From NCBI GenBank assembly GCA_003153295.1, contig PLXY01000008.1, forward strand, positions 311,714 to 375,713: a stretch of 64,000 nucleotides of DNA, given 5' to 3'. Made by a program: the position numbers and the translations under genes. Below the pieces are notes generated by a model. It was not told where the DNA came from, ran no database searches, and saw only the letters and a program-made list of their open reading frames with translations. Below, piece after piece: positions 8,188-19,522 of the stretch (the stretch's first letter is position 1; each line of letters opens with the position of its first letter). This stretch comes from Parachlamydiales bacterium (GTDB lineage Bacteria; Chlamydiota; Chlamydiia; Chlamydiales; Rhabdochlamydiaceae).

Positions 8188-10110
8188 TTAATACCAGCCG
8201 GGTCTACCTTGAAGTCGATCCACTGCTTTTTTACTACGAGGATCTTGGTCTGCTTGTTTAAGAAAACAAGCGAGAGCTGCTTTTTTATTCCTAGTCGTTC
8301 CTATACCGTCTAAATAACACTTCCCCAAATCGTAGAACGCATTTATATAATTCTGCTCTGCTGCCAAATTCAACAACCGAAAACCTTCTTTTAAATCTTG
8401 TGATAGCGCATGTCCGGTTCCGCTTATGTACAACTTACCCAAATTATATTGTGCGGCTGCACAACCTTGTTCAACGGCTAGTTTGAAATAGTTAATAGCT
8501 AGATGTTGATTGATTGTTAGGATATCCGGAATTCCCTGATAGTACACACATCCTAAGGCATTCTGAGCTCTTGCATAGCCTTGGTCGGCCGCATAAGTCC
8601 AAAACAAGAGAGCTTTGTTGTCATCTCTTTCCACACCGTTTCCTTCTCCATATTGGGTAGCTAACTCAAATAAGAATTCTTTTGTTGCACCTATTCCCTC
8701 TTTCTTTGCGAGTTCTAAGAATGCCTCTGCTCCTGGATTGTGAGGATTCTCTTGGACGAAACTCTTTAAAGAATGAAGGAAAGCCTTTTGAGTCTCTGCT
8801 TCAGAAAGAATCATGTGGTTTATAAATTTAACAAAAAACGCAGGAATTTTACTTAGAAATTCCGAAGAATTTATGGCTAAAAGGGCAATTAAAGGAAGTA
8901 GAATTTTACTCGTTGTTTTGTCTACAAGATCAAGACACGAATTCAAAAGTTGGAGGGCATTTTTATCATGAGGGGTCTTTATCAAAAATTCACTCAACCG
9001 TAAAATAAAATCTCTCTGGACTTCTAATTTAGAAAAACCTATTTGCTTAATAAAATTATTAAGAACTTTCGGTTCTATATCTTGTGGAGAGTAAATGATG
9101 TAGTTAAACAACTCTGGAAGCCATATATCGCGATTTTCTGAATTCATGGCATCCATAACGAGAGAAAAAACTGATTTCATTAATTCTTGGTGATTCAGAA
9201 AAAGAGCTAATTCGTAAAGATTATTTAGATCATCAAAACTGACTTTATCCGGCAACCCTAGACCATATTGGAAGTCCAAAAAATGATTAATCGTTTTTGT
9301 TGTCGTTGCAGGAAGATCATATCTCAATAATTTTGAGTGCTCGGGTTGTTCCATTTGATCTCTAGTGCGATTGGAGAAAAAATCAATAGCGGTTAGCATC
9401 ACGCGGTGTGCTTTAACGGAACCATCATGTCCTTCTAGAAGAATGTCTGCATCAACCGTGTTATTCCGAATTCCCTGTCGATGGCTTTGAGTTTTCAATG
9501 CATTTGCTTGAATATTTGTCGTTTGTTTAAGTGTTTTTTTAGCATATTCATCCGTTTTTTTTCTTTTTAGAACTATCTCTTCATCAAGAGCTTTTTCTTT
9601 TTCTTCGATTTTTTTTATTCGTTGAGCAAGAGGCTCAAAAAACTCAATTTTTTTTCTAAGGTGCTGGCTCATTTCATTGCTGTCTAAAATCATCGCCTGT
9701 TTTTCAGAAAGGCGAGCTTGGAAAACACCAAGAATGATCTTAGAAATTTGATGTGAATCAACGAGTGGGGAGGAAAAAATTCCTTCTTGTTCATCAGAAC
9801 TTAACTCGATAAAATAGTCGTGATTTTCTTGGATAAACTCAGCTACAACCTGCTTAACTGTATCCTGACGTATACTTTCGGGTTTCCATTTGAAGACTTT
9901 TGCAATAAATAATTCGAATAATGAAATTTGACGAAATGCAAAAGTTTGTTTGCCATCACGAAGGCTAACTTCAATAATATTTCTACCCCTTAACCCTCGA
10001 ATTTGATCCATTGTAGTTTTGAAATCATCAAGGGTCTCGCATTTTTCAACATTCATATGGTTTTGATGATTTATATAACCATTACTTATTACATTCATTT
10101 CGATGGCCAT
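8188..10110 (-). CDS. BTB/POZ domain protein with coiled coil and Sel1-like repeats (copy 1)
   Basis: About 640 residues. Numbering from the ATG at 10110: a Lys/Glu-rich coiled coil near 155-195, a BTB/POZ domain near 219-320 (DADILLEGHDGSVKAHRVM, then a LDFQYGLGLPD helix region), a helical linker, and C-terminal Sel1 repeats (KALLFWTYAADQGYARAQ, INYFKLAVEQGCAAAQYNLG, FRLLNLAAEQNYINAFYDLG). BTB domains recruit cullin-3 ubiquitin ligases in eukaryotes, and such proteins are known in amoeba-associated chlamydiae as presumed secreted effectors. An alternative start at 10167 adds 19 AT-rich codons. It lacks the promoter and N-terminus shared by its two neighbours, but its C-terminal half reappears in the gene at 12181. 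Confidence 0.85.
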   Translation of the reverse strand: MAIEMNVISNGYINHQNHMNVEKCETLDDFKTTMDQIRGLRGRNIIEVSLRDGKQTFAFRQISLFELFIAKVFKWKPESIRQDTVKQVVAEFIQENHDYFIELSSDEQEGIFSSPLVDSHQISKIILGVFQARLSEKQAMILDSNEMSQHLRKKIEFFEPLAQRIKKIEEKEKALDEEIVLKRKKTDEYAKKTLKQTTNIQANALKTQSHRQGIRNNTVDADILLEGHDGSVKAHRVMLTAIDFFSNRTRDQMEQPEHSKLLRYDLPATTTKTINHFLDFQYGLGLPDKVSFDDLNNLYELALFLNHQELMKSVFSLVMDAMNSENRDIWLPELFNYIIYSPQDIEPKVLNNFIKQIGFSKLEVQRDFILRLSEFLIKTPHDKNALQLLNSCLDLVDKTTSKILLPLIALLAINSSEFLSKIPAFFVKFINHMILSEAETQKAFLHSLKSFVQENPHNPGAEAFLELAKKEGIGATKEFLFELATQYGEGNGVERDDNKALLFWTYAADQGYARAQNALGCVYYQGIPDILTINQHLAINYFKLAVEQGCAAAQYNLGKLYISGTGHALSQDLKEGFRLLNLAAEQNYINAFYDLGKCYLDGIGTTRNKKAALACFLKQADQDPRSKKAVDRLQGRPGWY

Positions 10111-10306
10111 ATACACTCTATTTATTAGTTTATTATATATTATAATTAAATATTTAATTAACATCAACTAATAATTATAATAATTATTTACATAAATAGA
10201 ACAGATTAAATAGCTTATAGTTAAGCTTAGTCACAGAAACCAAGAAACCACAAATCATTAATTTTTAGATACTTAGGATTTTTAAGGTTATGCAGATATT
10301 GGAGAC

Positions 10307-10348
10307 TTTTTCGCAGGAGATATTGCACCGCATATCTCCTGCGAAAAA
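10307..10348. other. Perfect 17-bp inverted repeat between two BTB genes
   Basis: TTTTTCGCAGGAGATAT (10307-10323) is exactly complementary to ATATCTCCTGCGAAAAA (10332-10348), with an 8-base loop. It lies in the 281-base gap between the BTB/Sel1 genes at 8188 and 10392. On the minus strand it would follow the gene at 10392, but the T-run sits in the 5' arm and no T-run follows the stem, so it is not a textbook terminator. It may be a processed or weak terminator, or a protein-binding site. Confidence 0.5.
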
Positions 10349-10391
10349 ATCTTCAATAGATGGATGATTTTTCTCTGCAAAATTGTAAAGA

Positions 10392-12029
10392 TTATTGATT
10401 GCCCGTGATCCCTATGTAGTAACTGGCTGGCACCCATGAATGCCAATGCACATTAGTTTTTTCAAAGAGTTCTTTGTGAGTAATTTTTATTTTCGAGAGC
10501 ATCTTTTCTGCTTCCAAGTTTTCAAGCTGTGCCGATATGAGCAACAGATTAAGGCCCATTTGTTTGTTTATTTCTTTATTGAAAGACCTTGAACCTAACG
10601 TGAAACAGCAATAACCTAAATACTCTTGGGCTTTGGCATACTTATGTACTGCCGGATAATGGAAGTTGCGAGCAGCTTCTACTAGATTTTTCTCTGTCCC
10701 TATTCCATGGAGAAAGCAAAGAGCTAACTTATAAGACGTTGGAATAGCTCTTCCTCGTTGCCTGATAAGCAGTTCAAAAGCCTTTCTTTCGTCTTTTTCT
10801 ACGCCTACACCACCTCGGTAGCAATCAGATAACATCGTTACGCCATCCAAATTATCTTGTTCTGCGGATAACTGCAAAAGACGAACGGCTTCTTTTTCAT
10901 TTTTTTCTACACCTTCTCCTTCGAGATAGCAACAACCCAATTCTAAATAGTATTGACCTAATACTCCCTTCGCTCGTTCAGCAAACAAATTTCCTTCTTT
11001 TTTTGCTGCTAAATGAAGCAGGCCGAGACCTTCTTTTTCATTTTTTTCTACACCTTTTCCTTCAAGATAGCATTGACCCAATTCAAATTGCGCTCCAGAA
11101 TCCCCTTTCTGTACCAATCTCAATAATAGCTCTTGAGCTTCTAAATTCCCCTGCTTTGCTGAAAGTCCAAACCAGTTATAAGTCTCTCCTATCTCTCCGT
11201 TTCGGTATATCCAGAAGCAATGACCCAAGAAAAGCTGCGCTCTTCCATTTTGATCGAATCTATAAGAGGGACGTTTTATTATTTCAGAGACAGCCTTAAA
11301 AACAATGTTATGATTTTGAAAAACTTGAACAATATCGGAAACCTTTCCTTTATTAACGGTCAATAATTTAATAATGAAGTTCACAAGAAAATCCATGTTT
11401 TTTTCAACATCTAAATTGGCAATTTTCGTAACAATATTTTTTCTCAAATCATCTTGATCAAAATAAACCGCTAAATCGAAAAGTTTAATTAATTGCGCGG
11501 GGCTAAGACGGCTCAGTGTTTCCGGGCCATAAGATTGATAATCTAAAAATAGGTTCAATGTCTCTGCGTCGGACACTTGACGGAGGTCAATATCAAATGT
11601 TCTAAGATCTCCTACCTTTTGGGCCATCTGTTCAACTGCTTCACCAGCGAAACAAGGGATCATCCTTAATGCTACAAGATTAGCTTTAACATCACCATTC
11701 GAAGCGTGCAATATGGTATCAACCGGCAAATCCTCTCTTCTCATTCCCGGCAATTTAAGTAACTCTTGCATCTCTTTGATGTCCAAATAAGGAAGTAAAT
11801 GGTCGTTTTTACGGATGAAGACAGCGATGGCAAACTTGATTTCCTGACTCAAGTCCTGGGACATTCCCATACTCTCCCAAACCGTTTTGGCTCGAACTTC
11901 AAGTTCTGTATGATGGCCCGGATTTTTGACTTCTATGACACTTCCAACTGGCGACATCATCGAAAGCTCTTTTAATGTTTTTCTAAAAATAATAACGTCC
12001 GAACATTTATTTAATGGAATTATAGACAT
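10392..12029 (-). CDS. BTB/POZ domain protein with Sel1-like repeats (copy 2)
   Basis: 545 residues. The N-terminal 100 residues have no family I recognise; a BTB-like domain follows near 103-195 (DTILHASNGDVKANLVALR, then NLFLDYQSYGPE and LFDLAVYFDQDDLRKN). Sel1 repeats fill about 255-490, with repeated YLEGKGVEKNEKEGLGLLHLA-type units (EGEGVEKNEKEAVRLLQLSA, GGVGVEKDERKAFELL). Residues 1-345 are nearly identical to the protein encoded at 12181. A good ribosome-binding site (AGAGG) and a -35/-10 promoter precede it. No signal peptide is visible; export by type III secretion is an inference from the domain content. Confidence 0.85.
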   Translation of the reverse strand: MSIIPLNKCSDVIIFRKTLKELSMMSPVGSVIEVKNPGHHTELEVRAKTVWESMGMSQDLSQEIKFAIAVFIRKNDHLLPYLDIKEMQELLKLPGMRREDLPVDTILHASNGDVKANLVALRMIPCFAGEAVEQMAQKVGDLRTFDIDLRQVSDAETLNLFLDYQSYGPETLSRLSPAQLIKLFDLAVYFDQDDLRKNIVTKIANLDVEKNMDFLVNFIIKLLTVNKGKVSDIVQVFQNHNIVFKAVSEIIKRPSYRFDQNGRAQLFLGHCFWIYRNGEIGETYNWFGLSAKQGNLEAQELLLRLVQKGDSGAQFELGQCYLEGKGVEKNEKEGLGLLHLAAKKEGNLFAERAKGVLGQYYLELGCCYLEGEGVEKNEKEAVRLLQLSAEQDNLDGVTMLSDCYRGGVGVEKDERKAFELLIRQRGRAIPTSYKLALCFLHGIGTEKNLVEAARNFHYPAVHKYAKAQEYLGYCCFTLGSRSFNKEINKQMGLNLLLISAQLENLEAEKMLSKIKITHKELFEKTNVHWHSWVPASYYIGITGNQ

Positions 12030-12062
12030 ACAAACCTCTTTTTTATTAAAATTATTAGTAAT

Positions 12063-12091
12063 ATTATAGTATATTTTTTAAATAATTACAA
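12063..12091 (-). promoter_or_regulatory. Sigma-70-like promoter of BTB/Sel1 gene copy 2
   Basis: On the minus strand TTGTAA (12091-12086) and TATAAT (12068-12063) are separated by 17 bases, giving a predicted leader of about 27 bases to the ATG at 12029, which contains GAGG at proper spacing. The same arrangement and surrounding sequence occur upstream of the paralogue at 14022. Confidence 0.6.
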
Positions 12092-12180
12092 TTAAATTAT
12101 AATTAACATATAACAAGTGACTTATGTGTTTATTAAATTTGAGCGTATTATCCAATCGGCTAAGCGCGAAAAAATATAAT

Positions 12181-14022
12181 TCATTGTGAGTCAAAAGAGG
12201 CGCCATAAATAACTTGCAAATTCCGCCTATTTCTCAAAGATATATATTCGAGATAGGCTAGTTTGTCTTTACACTCTTGACTCCTATCTGCTCCTTTACG
12301 GAAGCTCGCAATAGCAGCCGCTCTATTCTCATCTGTTCCTATTCCCTCTAAGTAACACACGCCTAATTCGTGACATGCATGCTCATCGTTCTGATCCGCA
12401 GATAATTTAAATAATTTAAAAGCTTCTACAGTATTTCTTGGTAGAACATTTTCTCCATTACGAGCTAGGTAAAGAATACCCAAGTTACGCTGTGCTGGTG
12501 CATAGCTTTGTTGAACGGCTAATTTAAAATAGTTAACCGCCTTTTGCTTATCGACTGCAAGGAAATCCGGAATTCCGCAATGATATAAAATCCCTACCTG
12601 ATTCTGAGCTCCTAAATGACCTTGCTCAGCCGCACGGGTGAACAACGAAAAAGCTTTAGGCCTACCGACCTCACCCTGATTATTATATTCCCAGCCCAAA
12701 AGGAACAAGGATTCTCCTGTTTCACCTATCCCCTCTTTCCTTGCCAACTCTAATAGGGTTTCCGCCCTGGCATTTTTAGGATTCTCCTTTAAAAAGTCAT
12801 TTACACGCTGAACAAAATCTTTCTGGACCTCTTCTTTTGACAGCCCTATTTGTTCGATAACTTTAGAAAGAACTTTCGGTTCTATTTCTTTTTCATTTTT
12901 TTCTACATCTTTTCCTTCGAGATAGCAACAACCCAAATCTAAATAGTATCGACCTAATACTCCCTTCGCTCGTTCAGCAAATACATTTCCTTCTTTTTTT
13001 GCAGCTAAATGAAGCAGGCGGAGGCCTTCTTTTTCATTTTTTTCTACACCTTTTCCTTCAAGATAGCATTGACCCAATTCAAATTTCGCCCCCGTAGCCT
13101 CTTTCTGCACCAATTTCAATAATAGCTCTTGGGCTTCTAAATTTCCCTGCTTTGCTGAAAGTCCAAAGCAGTTGTAAATCTCTCCTATCTCCGCGTTTTG
13201 GTCTATCCATAAGCAATGACCCAAGAAAAGCTGCGCTCTTCCATTTTGATCGAATATATAAGAGGGACGTTGTATTATTTCAGAGACAGCCTCTAAAATA
13301 TTCTTATGATTTTGAAAAACTTGAACAATATCGGCAATCTTTCCTTTATTAACGCTCACCAATTTAATAATGAAGTCGACAAGAAAATTCATGTTTTTTT
13401 CAACATCTAAATTGGCAATTTTCGTAACAATATTTTTTCTTAAATCATCTTGATCAAAATAAACCGCTAAATCGAAAAGTTTAGTTAATTGCTCTGGGCT
13501 AAGACGGCTCAGCGACTCCGCTCCATAGCATTGATAATCTAAAAATAGGTTCAATGTCTCAGCATCTGACACTTGACGGAGATCAACATCCAATGTTCTT
13601 TCCTCTCCTATTCTGGCCATCTGTTCAACCGCTTCACCAGCGAAGCAAGGGATCATTCTTAAAGCTACAAGATTAGCTTTAACATCACCGTTTGAGGCGT
13701 GCAATATTGTATCTACGGGTAAATCTTCTCTTTTCATTCCCGGCAATTTAAGTAACTCTTGCATCTCTTTGATGTCCAAATAGGGAAGTAAATGGTCGTT
13801 TTTACGGATAAAAACAGCGATGGCAAACTTGATTTCCTGACTCAAATCCTGGGACATTCCCATACTCTCCCAAACCGTTTTGGCTCGAATTTCAAGTTCA
13901 GTAAGATGGCCTGGATTTTTGACTTCTATGACATTTCCAACTGGCGACATCATCGAAAGCTCTTTTAATGTTTTTCTAAAAATAATAACGTCCGAACATT
14001 TATTTAGTGGAATTATAGACAT
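12181..14022 (-). CDS. Chimeric BTB/POZ-Sel1 protein (copy 3)
   Basis: 613 residues. Residues 1 to about 379 closely match the protein at 10392 (same start MSIIPLNKCSDVIIF, same BTB-like domain near 103-195, same first Sel1 units). At residue 379 the sequence switches inside a Sel1 unit: EKNEKE is followed by IEPKVLSKVIEQIGLSK, which corresponds to IEPKVLNNFIKQIGFSK in the protein at 8188. From there to the C-terminus it follows that protein (LLELARKEGIG, VNYFKLAVQQSYAPAQRNLG, CYLEGIGTDENRAAA). The gene therefore looks like a recombinant of its two neighbours, with the junction near base 12886. It is intact and has its own promoter. Function is inferred to be host-directed, possibly in ubiquitin pathways. 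Confidence 0.85.
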   Translation of the reverse strand: MSIIPLNKCSDVIIFRKTLKELSMMSPVGNVIEVKNPGHLTELEIRAKTVWESMGMSQDLSQEIKFAIAVFIRKNDHLLPYLDIKEMQELLKLPGMKREDLPVDTILHASNGDVKANLVALRMIPCFAGEAVEQMARIGEERTLDVDLRQVSDAETLNLFLDYQCYGAESLSRLSPEQLTKLFDLAVYFDQDDLRKNIVTKIANLDVEKNMNFLVDFIIKLVSVNKGKIADIVQVFQNHKNILEAVSEIIQRPSYIFDQNGRAQLFLGHCLWIDQNAEIGEIYNCFGLSAKQGNLEAQELLLKLVQKEATGAKFELGQCYLEGKGVEKNEKEGLRLLHLAAKKEGNVFAERAKGVLGRYYLDLGCCYLEGKDVEKNEKEIEPKVLSKVIEQIGLSKEEVQKDFVQRVNDFLKENPKNARAETLLELARKEGIGETGESLFLLGWEYNNQGEVGRPKAFSLFTRAAEQGHLGAQNQVGILYHCGIPDFLAVDKQKAVNYFKLAVQQSYAPAQRNLGILYLARNGENVLPRNTVEAFKLFKLSADQNDEHACHELGVCYLEGIGTDENRAAAIASFRKGADRSQECKDKLAYLEYISLRNRRNLQVIYGASFDSQ

Positions 14023-14055
14023 ACAAACCTCTTTTTTATTAAAATTATTAGTAAT

Positions 14056-14084
14056 ATTATAGTATAATTTTTAAATAACTGCAA
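14056..14084 (-). promoter_or_regulatory. Sigma-70-like promoter of BTB/Sel1 gene copy 3
   Basis: Minus strand TTGCAG (14084-14079), 17-base spacer, TATAAT (14061-14056), then a short leader almost identical to that of the gene at 12029. The promoter was duplicated with the gene. Confidence 0.6.
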
Positions 14085-14118
14085 TTAAATTATAAGTTAA
14101 TAACAACCAGCTATTTAA

Positions 14119-16218
<2,100 letters not shown>

Positions 16219-16222
<4 letters not shown>

Positions 16223-17760
16223 ATAACCCCCTTTTAGAAGGTCAACAATCTCGACTTGCAGAACCTTGCAGTCTGGTCATCTTCGGCGCGACAGGAGACC
16301 TAACAGCGCGCAAGATCGTGCCCGCTCTCTATAATCTGCTTAAAGATGGACAGCTCCCTTCTCTTTTTACTTGCATCGGTTTTGCTAGACGGCCCAAGAC
16401 GGATGATCAATTCCGCGCTGAGATGAAAGACGGTGTGAATAAATACTCCCGGACTCAACCGATCGATGAAGCGATCTGGAGCCACTTTCAAGACCATCTC
16501 TTCTACCATCAGTCGGAGTTCCATGACGATGCTGGCTATGAAAGTCTAAAAGCCCAGCTACAGCAGTACGATATTAAATATGGAACGAAAGGCAACCGGA
16601 TTTTTTATCTCGCCACACAGCCTGAATCTTTTCCTCTGATCTGCGAAAAGCTCCACAAAGCAGACCTGATCTATGATGAGAAACAAGTTAAAGACCAAAA
16701 AAATGACCCAAAGAATGATAGGTGGTCCCGCATTATCATTGAAAAACCGTTCGGCCACGATCTCAATTCCGCACATCAGCTGCAAGATGAGCTTCTCAAA
16801 TTTCTCACTGAAAAACAGATCTACCGGATCGATCACTACTTAGGAAAAGAGACCGTCCAAAATCTTCTCGTCTTTCGCTTTGCCAATTCGATCTTTGAAG
16901 CTCTCTGGAATAACCGACATATCGATCATATCCAGATCACAGTCGCAGAAGATATCGGGATTGGCACCCGAGGCAAGTTCTTCGAAAATGCCGGACTTCT
17001 CCGCGATATGATTCAAAATCATACGATGCAGATCCTTTCGCTGGTGGCCATGGAGCCGCCTGTCAGTTTAGAGGCCGATGCGATCCGCGATCAAAAAGTC
17101 AAAGCCCTTGAAGCGATCCGTCCGCTTAAAATTGAAAACGTCGTCCGCGGCCAATACGGACCGGGCCTGATCAACGGCGAACAAGTGGTCGGCTACCGGC
17201 AAGAAAATGATGTCAACCCCCAGTCTGCCATCGAAACCTATGTCGCTTTAAAACTGGAGATCGACAATCCTCGCTGGAAAGGCGTTCCTTTCTATCTTCG
17301 CGCGGGTAAAAGGCTTCCTAAAAAAACGACAGAAGTCGCTGTCATTTTCAAAGACGCGCCGGGAGACCTTTTCCAAAATGGCAACCGGAAAAATCCACCC
17401 AATCTTTTAGTCATCCGCATTCAGCCTGACGAAGGATCATCCCTAAAGATCAACTGCAAAGTCCCCGGACCTACTAACACTTTGCAGCCGGTTAAAATGG
17501 ATTTCCGCTATGGATCTTATTTCGGAACAACTCCCCCTGAAGCCTATGAACGGCTCATTTGTGATTGCATCATCGGAGATTCTACCCTGTTTGCCCGTCA
17601 AGACGAGGTCTTCAACTCCTGGAAGCTTCTGACTCCCTTGCTCGAGGGGTGGGCAAAAAATCCTCCTCAAGACTTCCCAAACTATCCCGCCGGAAGTTGG
17701 GGTCCTAAAACCGCCGATCAACTCATCGAGGCCGATGGAAGAAAATGGAGGCTGCTTTGA
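16219..17760 (+). CDS. zwf: Glucose-6-phosphate 1-dehydrogenase
   Basis: 513 residues. Catalyses the NADP-dependent first step of the oxidative pentose phosphate pathway. Seen: the dinucleotide-binding segment FGATGDLTARKIVPALYNL, the EKPFGHDL block, and the active-site signature RIDHYLGKETVQNLL with its catalytic His and Lys. C-terminal domain features such as FYLRAGKRLPKKTTEV are intact. Overlaps ruvX by 4 bases and the next gene by 1 base (TGATG). Placed directly before an OpcA-like gene and pgl, so two enzymes and a likely assembly factor of the same pathway are coexpressed. Confidence 0.97.
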
Positions 17761-18806
17761 TGAAGGTCTCTGAAATCCCTACCGCCTTGACCCGTCTTTG
17801 GGATGCTTTGGAAGGGACAAATAAAATGAGAGCTTCTCTTTTCAATCTCCTCGTCGTCGCTCCTAAAAATCAACGCGATGATTACATCCGGAAAATCACT
17901 TTAAAAGTTTTAGAAAGATTCCCCTCTCGCGTGATCTTTGCAACCATCGATAAAACACTCCAGGCCGACTCTTTAGAAGCTTCTGTCTCCCTCATTCCAG
18001 GCTCTAGAGGCTCTTACGATGTCATGTGTGATTTCATCGAAATCCAAGCCTCTAAACAAAGCCAGCCGAAAATCCCTTTTATTATTTTGCCTCATCTTCT
18101 TCCCGACCTTCCTCTTTACATTCTCTGGTGCGAAGATCCTGTTCAAGACAATCCTCTCTCTCATGAGCTGGAAAAATGGGCCACCCGGATTATCTTCGAT
18201 TCGGAAGTCACCGATAACCTCCCTGCTTTTGCCCGCACGCTTTTAGAACATTCCCATGATTGTGAAATTGCCGATCTGAATTGGGGCAGACTGGAAAATT
18301 GGCGCGAGCTTCTCGCCTCGACGTTCTATTCCTTAGAAAGACTAGAAACACTCAAAAAAGCCCAGAAAATTTCGATTACTTACAATGCCTATGAGACGCC
18401 TTTTTTTTGCCACACAAAAATCCAAGCTCTCTATCTTCAAAGCTGGCTGGCCACGCAATTAAATTGGAAACTTTCTAAAATCGAAAAAGACCACTTTGAA
18501 TACGGCCCTCTGACGATTGAACTCAAAACAGAAAAAAATCCCGATCTCGCTCCGGGCACTGTCATTTCTCTTGATATTTTTGCTCCAACTGATACCCATT
18601 TTGCCTTTGCGCGCGATCCCGATCACCCACATCATATCCGGACAATCATCTGCGACATTGAAAAATGCGAGATCCCGACTAAGTTCATCTTCTCCAAAGC
18701 ACAATCGGGCCTTTCACTTGTCAATGAGATTACCCATAACGGCACAAGTCCTCATTTTCTCAAGGTCTTAGAATTTTTAAGCCACCAGGATGTATCTCTA
18801 TGTTAA
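17760..18806 (+). CDS. OpcA-like glucose-6-phosphate dehydrogenase assembly protein
   Basis: 348 residues. Position between zwf and pgl and the general pattern (KMRASLFNLLVVAP near the start, LPDLPLYILWCEDP, IIFDSEVT, LNWGRLENWRELLASTFY) match the OpcA family, which in cyanobacteria and actinobacteria helps activate or assemble G6P dehydrogenase. The LPxxxxWxxD core and the NWxRLxxWR segment are the main supports. I start it at the ATG at 17760, eight bases after GGAGG inside the zwf end; an ATG at 17745 would add five residues. No enzymatic motif is visible. Assignment relies on memory of the family, without alignment. Confidence 0.75.
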   Translation: MKVSEIPTALTRLWDALEGTNKMRASLFNLLVVAPKNQRDDYIRKITLKVLERFPSRVIFATIDKTLQADSLEASVSLIPGSRGSYDVMCDFIEIQASKQSQPKIPFIILPHLLPDLPLYILWCEDPVQDNPLSHELEKWATRIIFDSEVTDNLPAFARTLLEHSHDCEIADLNWGRLENWRELLASTFYSLERLETLKKAQKISITYNAYETPFFCHTKIQALYLQSWLATQLNWKLSKIEKDHFEYGPLTIELKTEKNPDLAPGTVISLDIFAPTDTHFAFARDPDHPHHIRTIICDIEKCEIPTKFIFSKAQSGLSLVNEITHNGTSPHFLKVLEFLSHQDVSLC

Positions 18807-19522
18807 ATGGCGAACTCATTGTCCCCGGCGATTACGATGCCACTCTCCATTTCGCAGTCGAACATTTTATAACCACCTGTCGTATGGCGATCCAAGACCA
18901 TGGGCAGTTTTTTGTTGCTCTCTCTGGCGGTTCAACTCCCAAAGCCATCTACGAAGTCCTCTGCCAACCTGATTATAATTCTGAAATTGAGTGGGACAAG
19001 GTCCATCTTTTCTGGAGCGATGAGCGAAGCGTTCCTCCCACCAGCCCCGACAGTAATTATCACATGGCCATGAAAGCAGGCTTTGAAAAGATGCTATTGG
19101 TTCCTCAACATATCCACCGCATGGTCGCTGAAACAGAGATCGAAAAAAACGCTCTTGAGTATGAAAAGAAAATTATCAAAATTTTAAACGGTCAATCGTT
19201 TGATTTAATCATGCTAGGGATGGGAGAGGATGGTCATACCGCCTCTCTTTTTCCCGGTACAGAAGCATTAAAATCAAACGGTCGGTTAGTGGTCGCTAAC
19301 CACGTTCCTCAAAAAGACACGTGGCGCATGACGCTAACCTTTGACTGCATCAACGACGCTGCTCAAACTGTTTTTTATGTCATGGGAAAATCAAAAGCTG
19401 AAATGATGGTCCGTGTCTTCACAGCCCAGCCCCTTCTGCCCTGTCAACTGGTCGGAACATCCGACCATCCGGCTCTTTGGATCGCCGATGAAGCAGCAGC
19501 AGCTTTAATTCCTAACTCTTAA
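18800..19522 (+). CDS. pgl: 6-phosphogluconolactonase
   Basis: 240 residues of the SugarP isomerase-like fold; hydrolyses 6-phosphogluconolactone after the Zwf step. Motifs: FFVALSGGSTPKAIYEVL (phosphate-binding loop), LFWSDERSVPPTSPDSNY and LGMGEDGHTASLFPGT with the catalytic His. Length is normal for DevB-type lactonases. Its ATG overlaps the preceding stop by 7 bases. It ends the operon; the next gene is convergent and overlaps by 11 bases. Confidence 0.95.
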   Translation: MLNGELIVPGDYDATLHFAVEHFITTCRMAIQDHGQFFVALSGGSTPKAIYEVLCQPDYNSEIEWDKVHLFWSDERSVPPTSPDSNYHMAMKAGFEKMLLVPQHIHRMVAETEIEKNALEYEKKIIKILNGQSFDLIMLGMGEDGHTASLFPGTEALKSNGRLVVANHVPQKDTWRMTLTFDCINDAAQTVFYVMGKSKAEMMVRVFTAQPLLPCQLVGTSDHPALWIADEAAAALIPNS

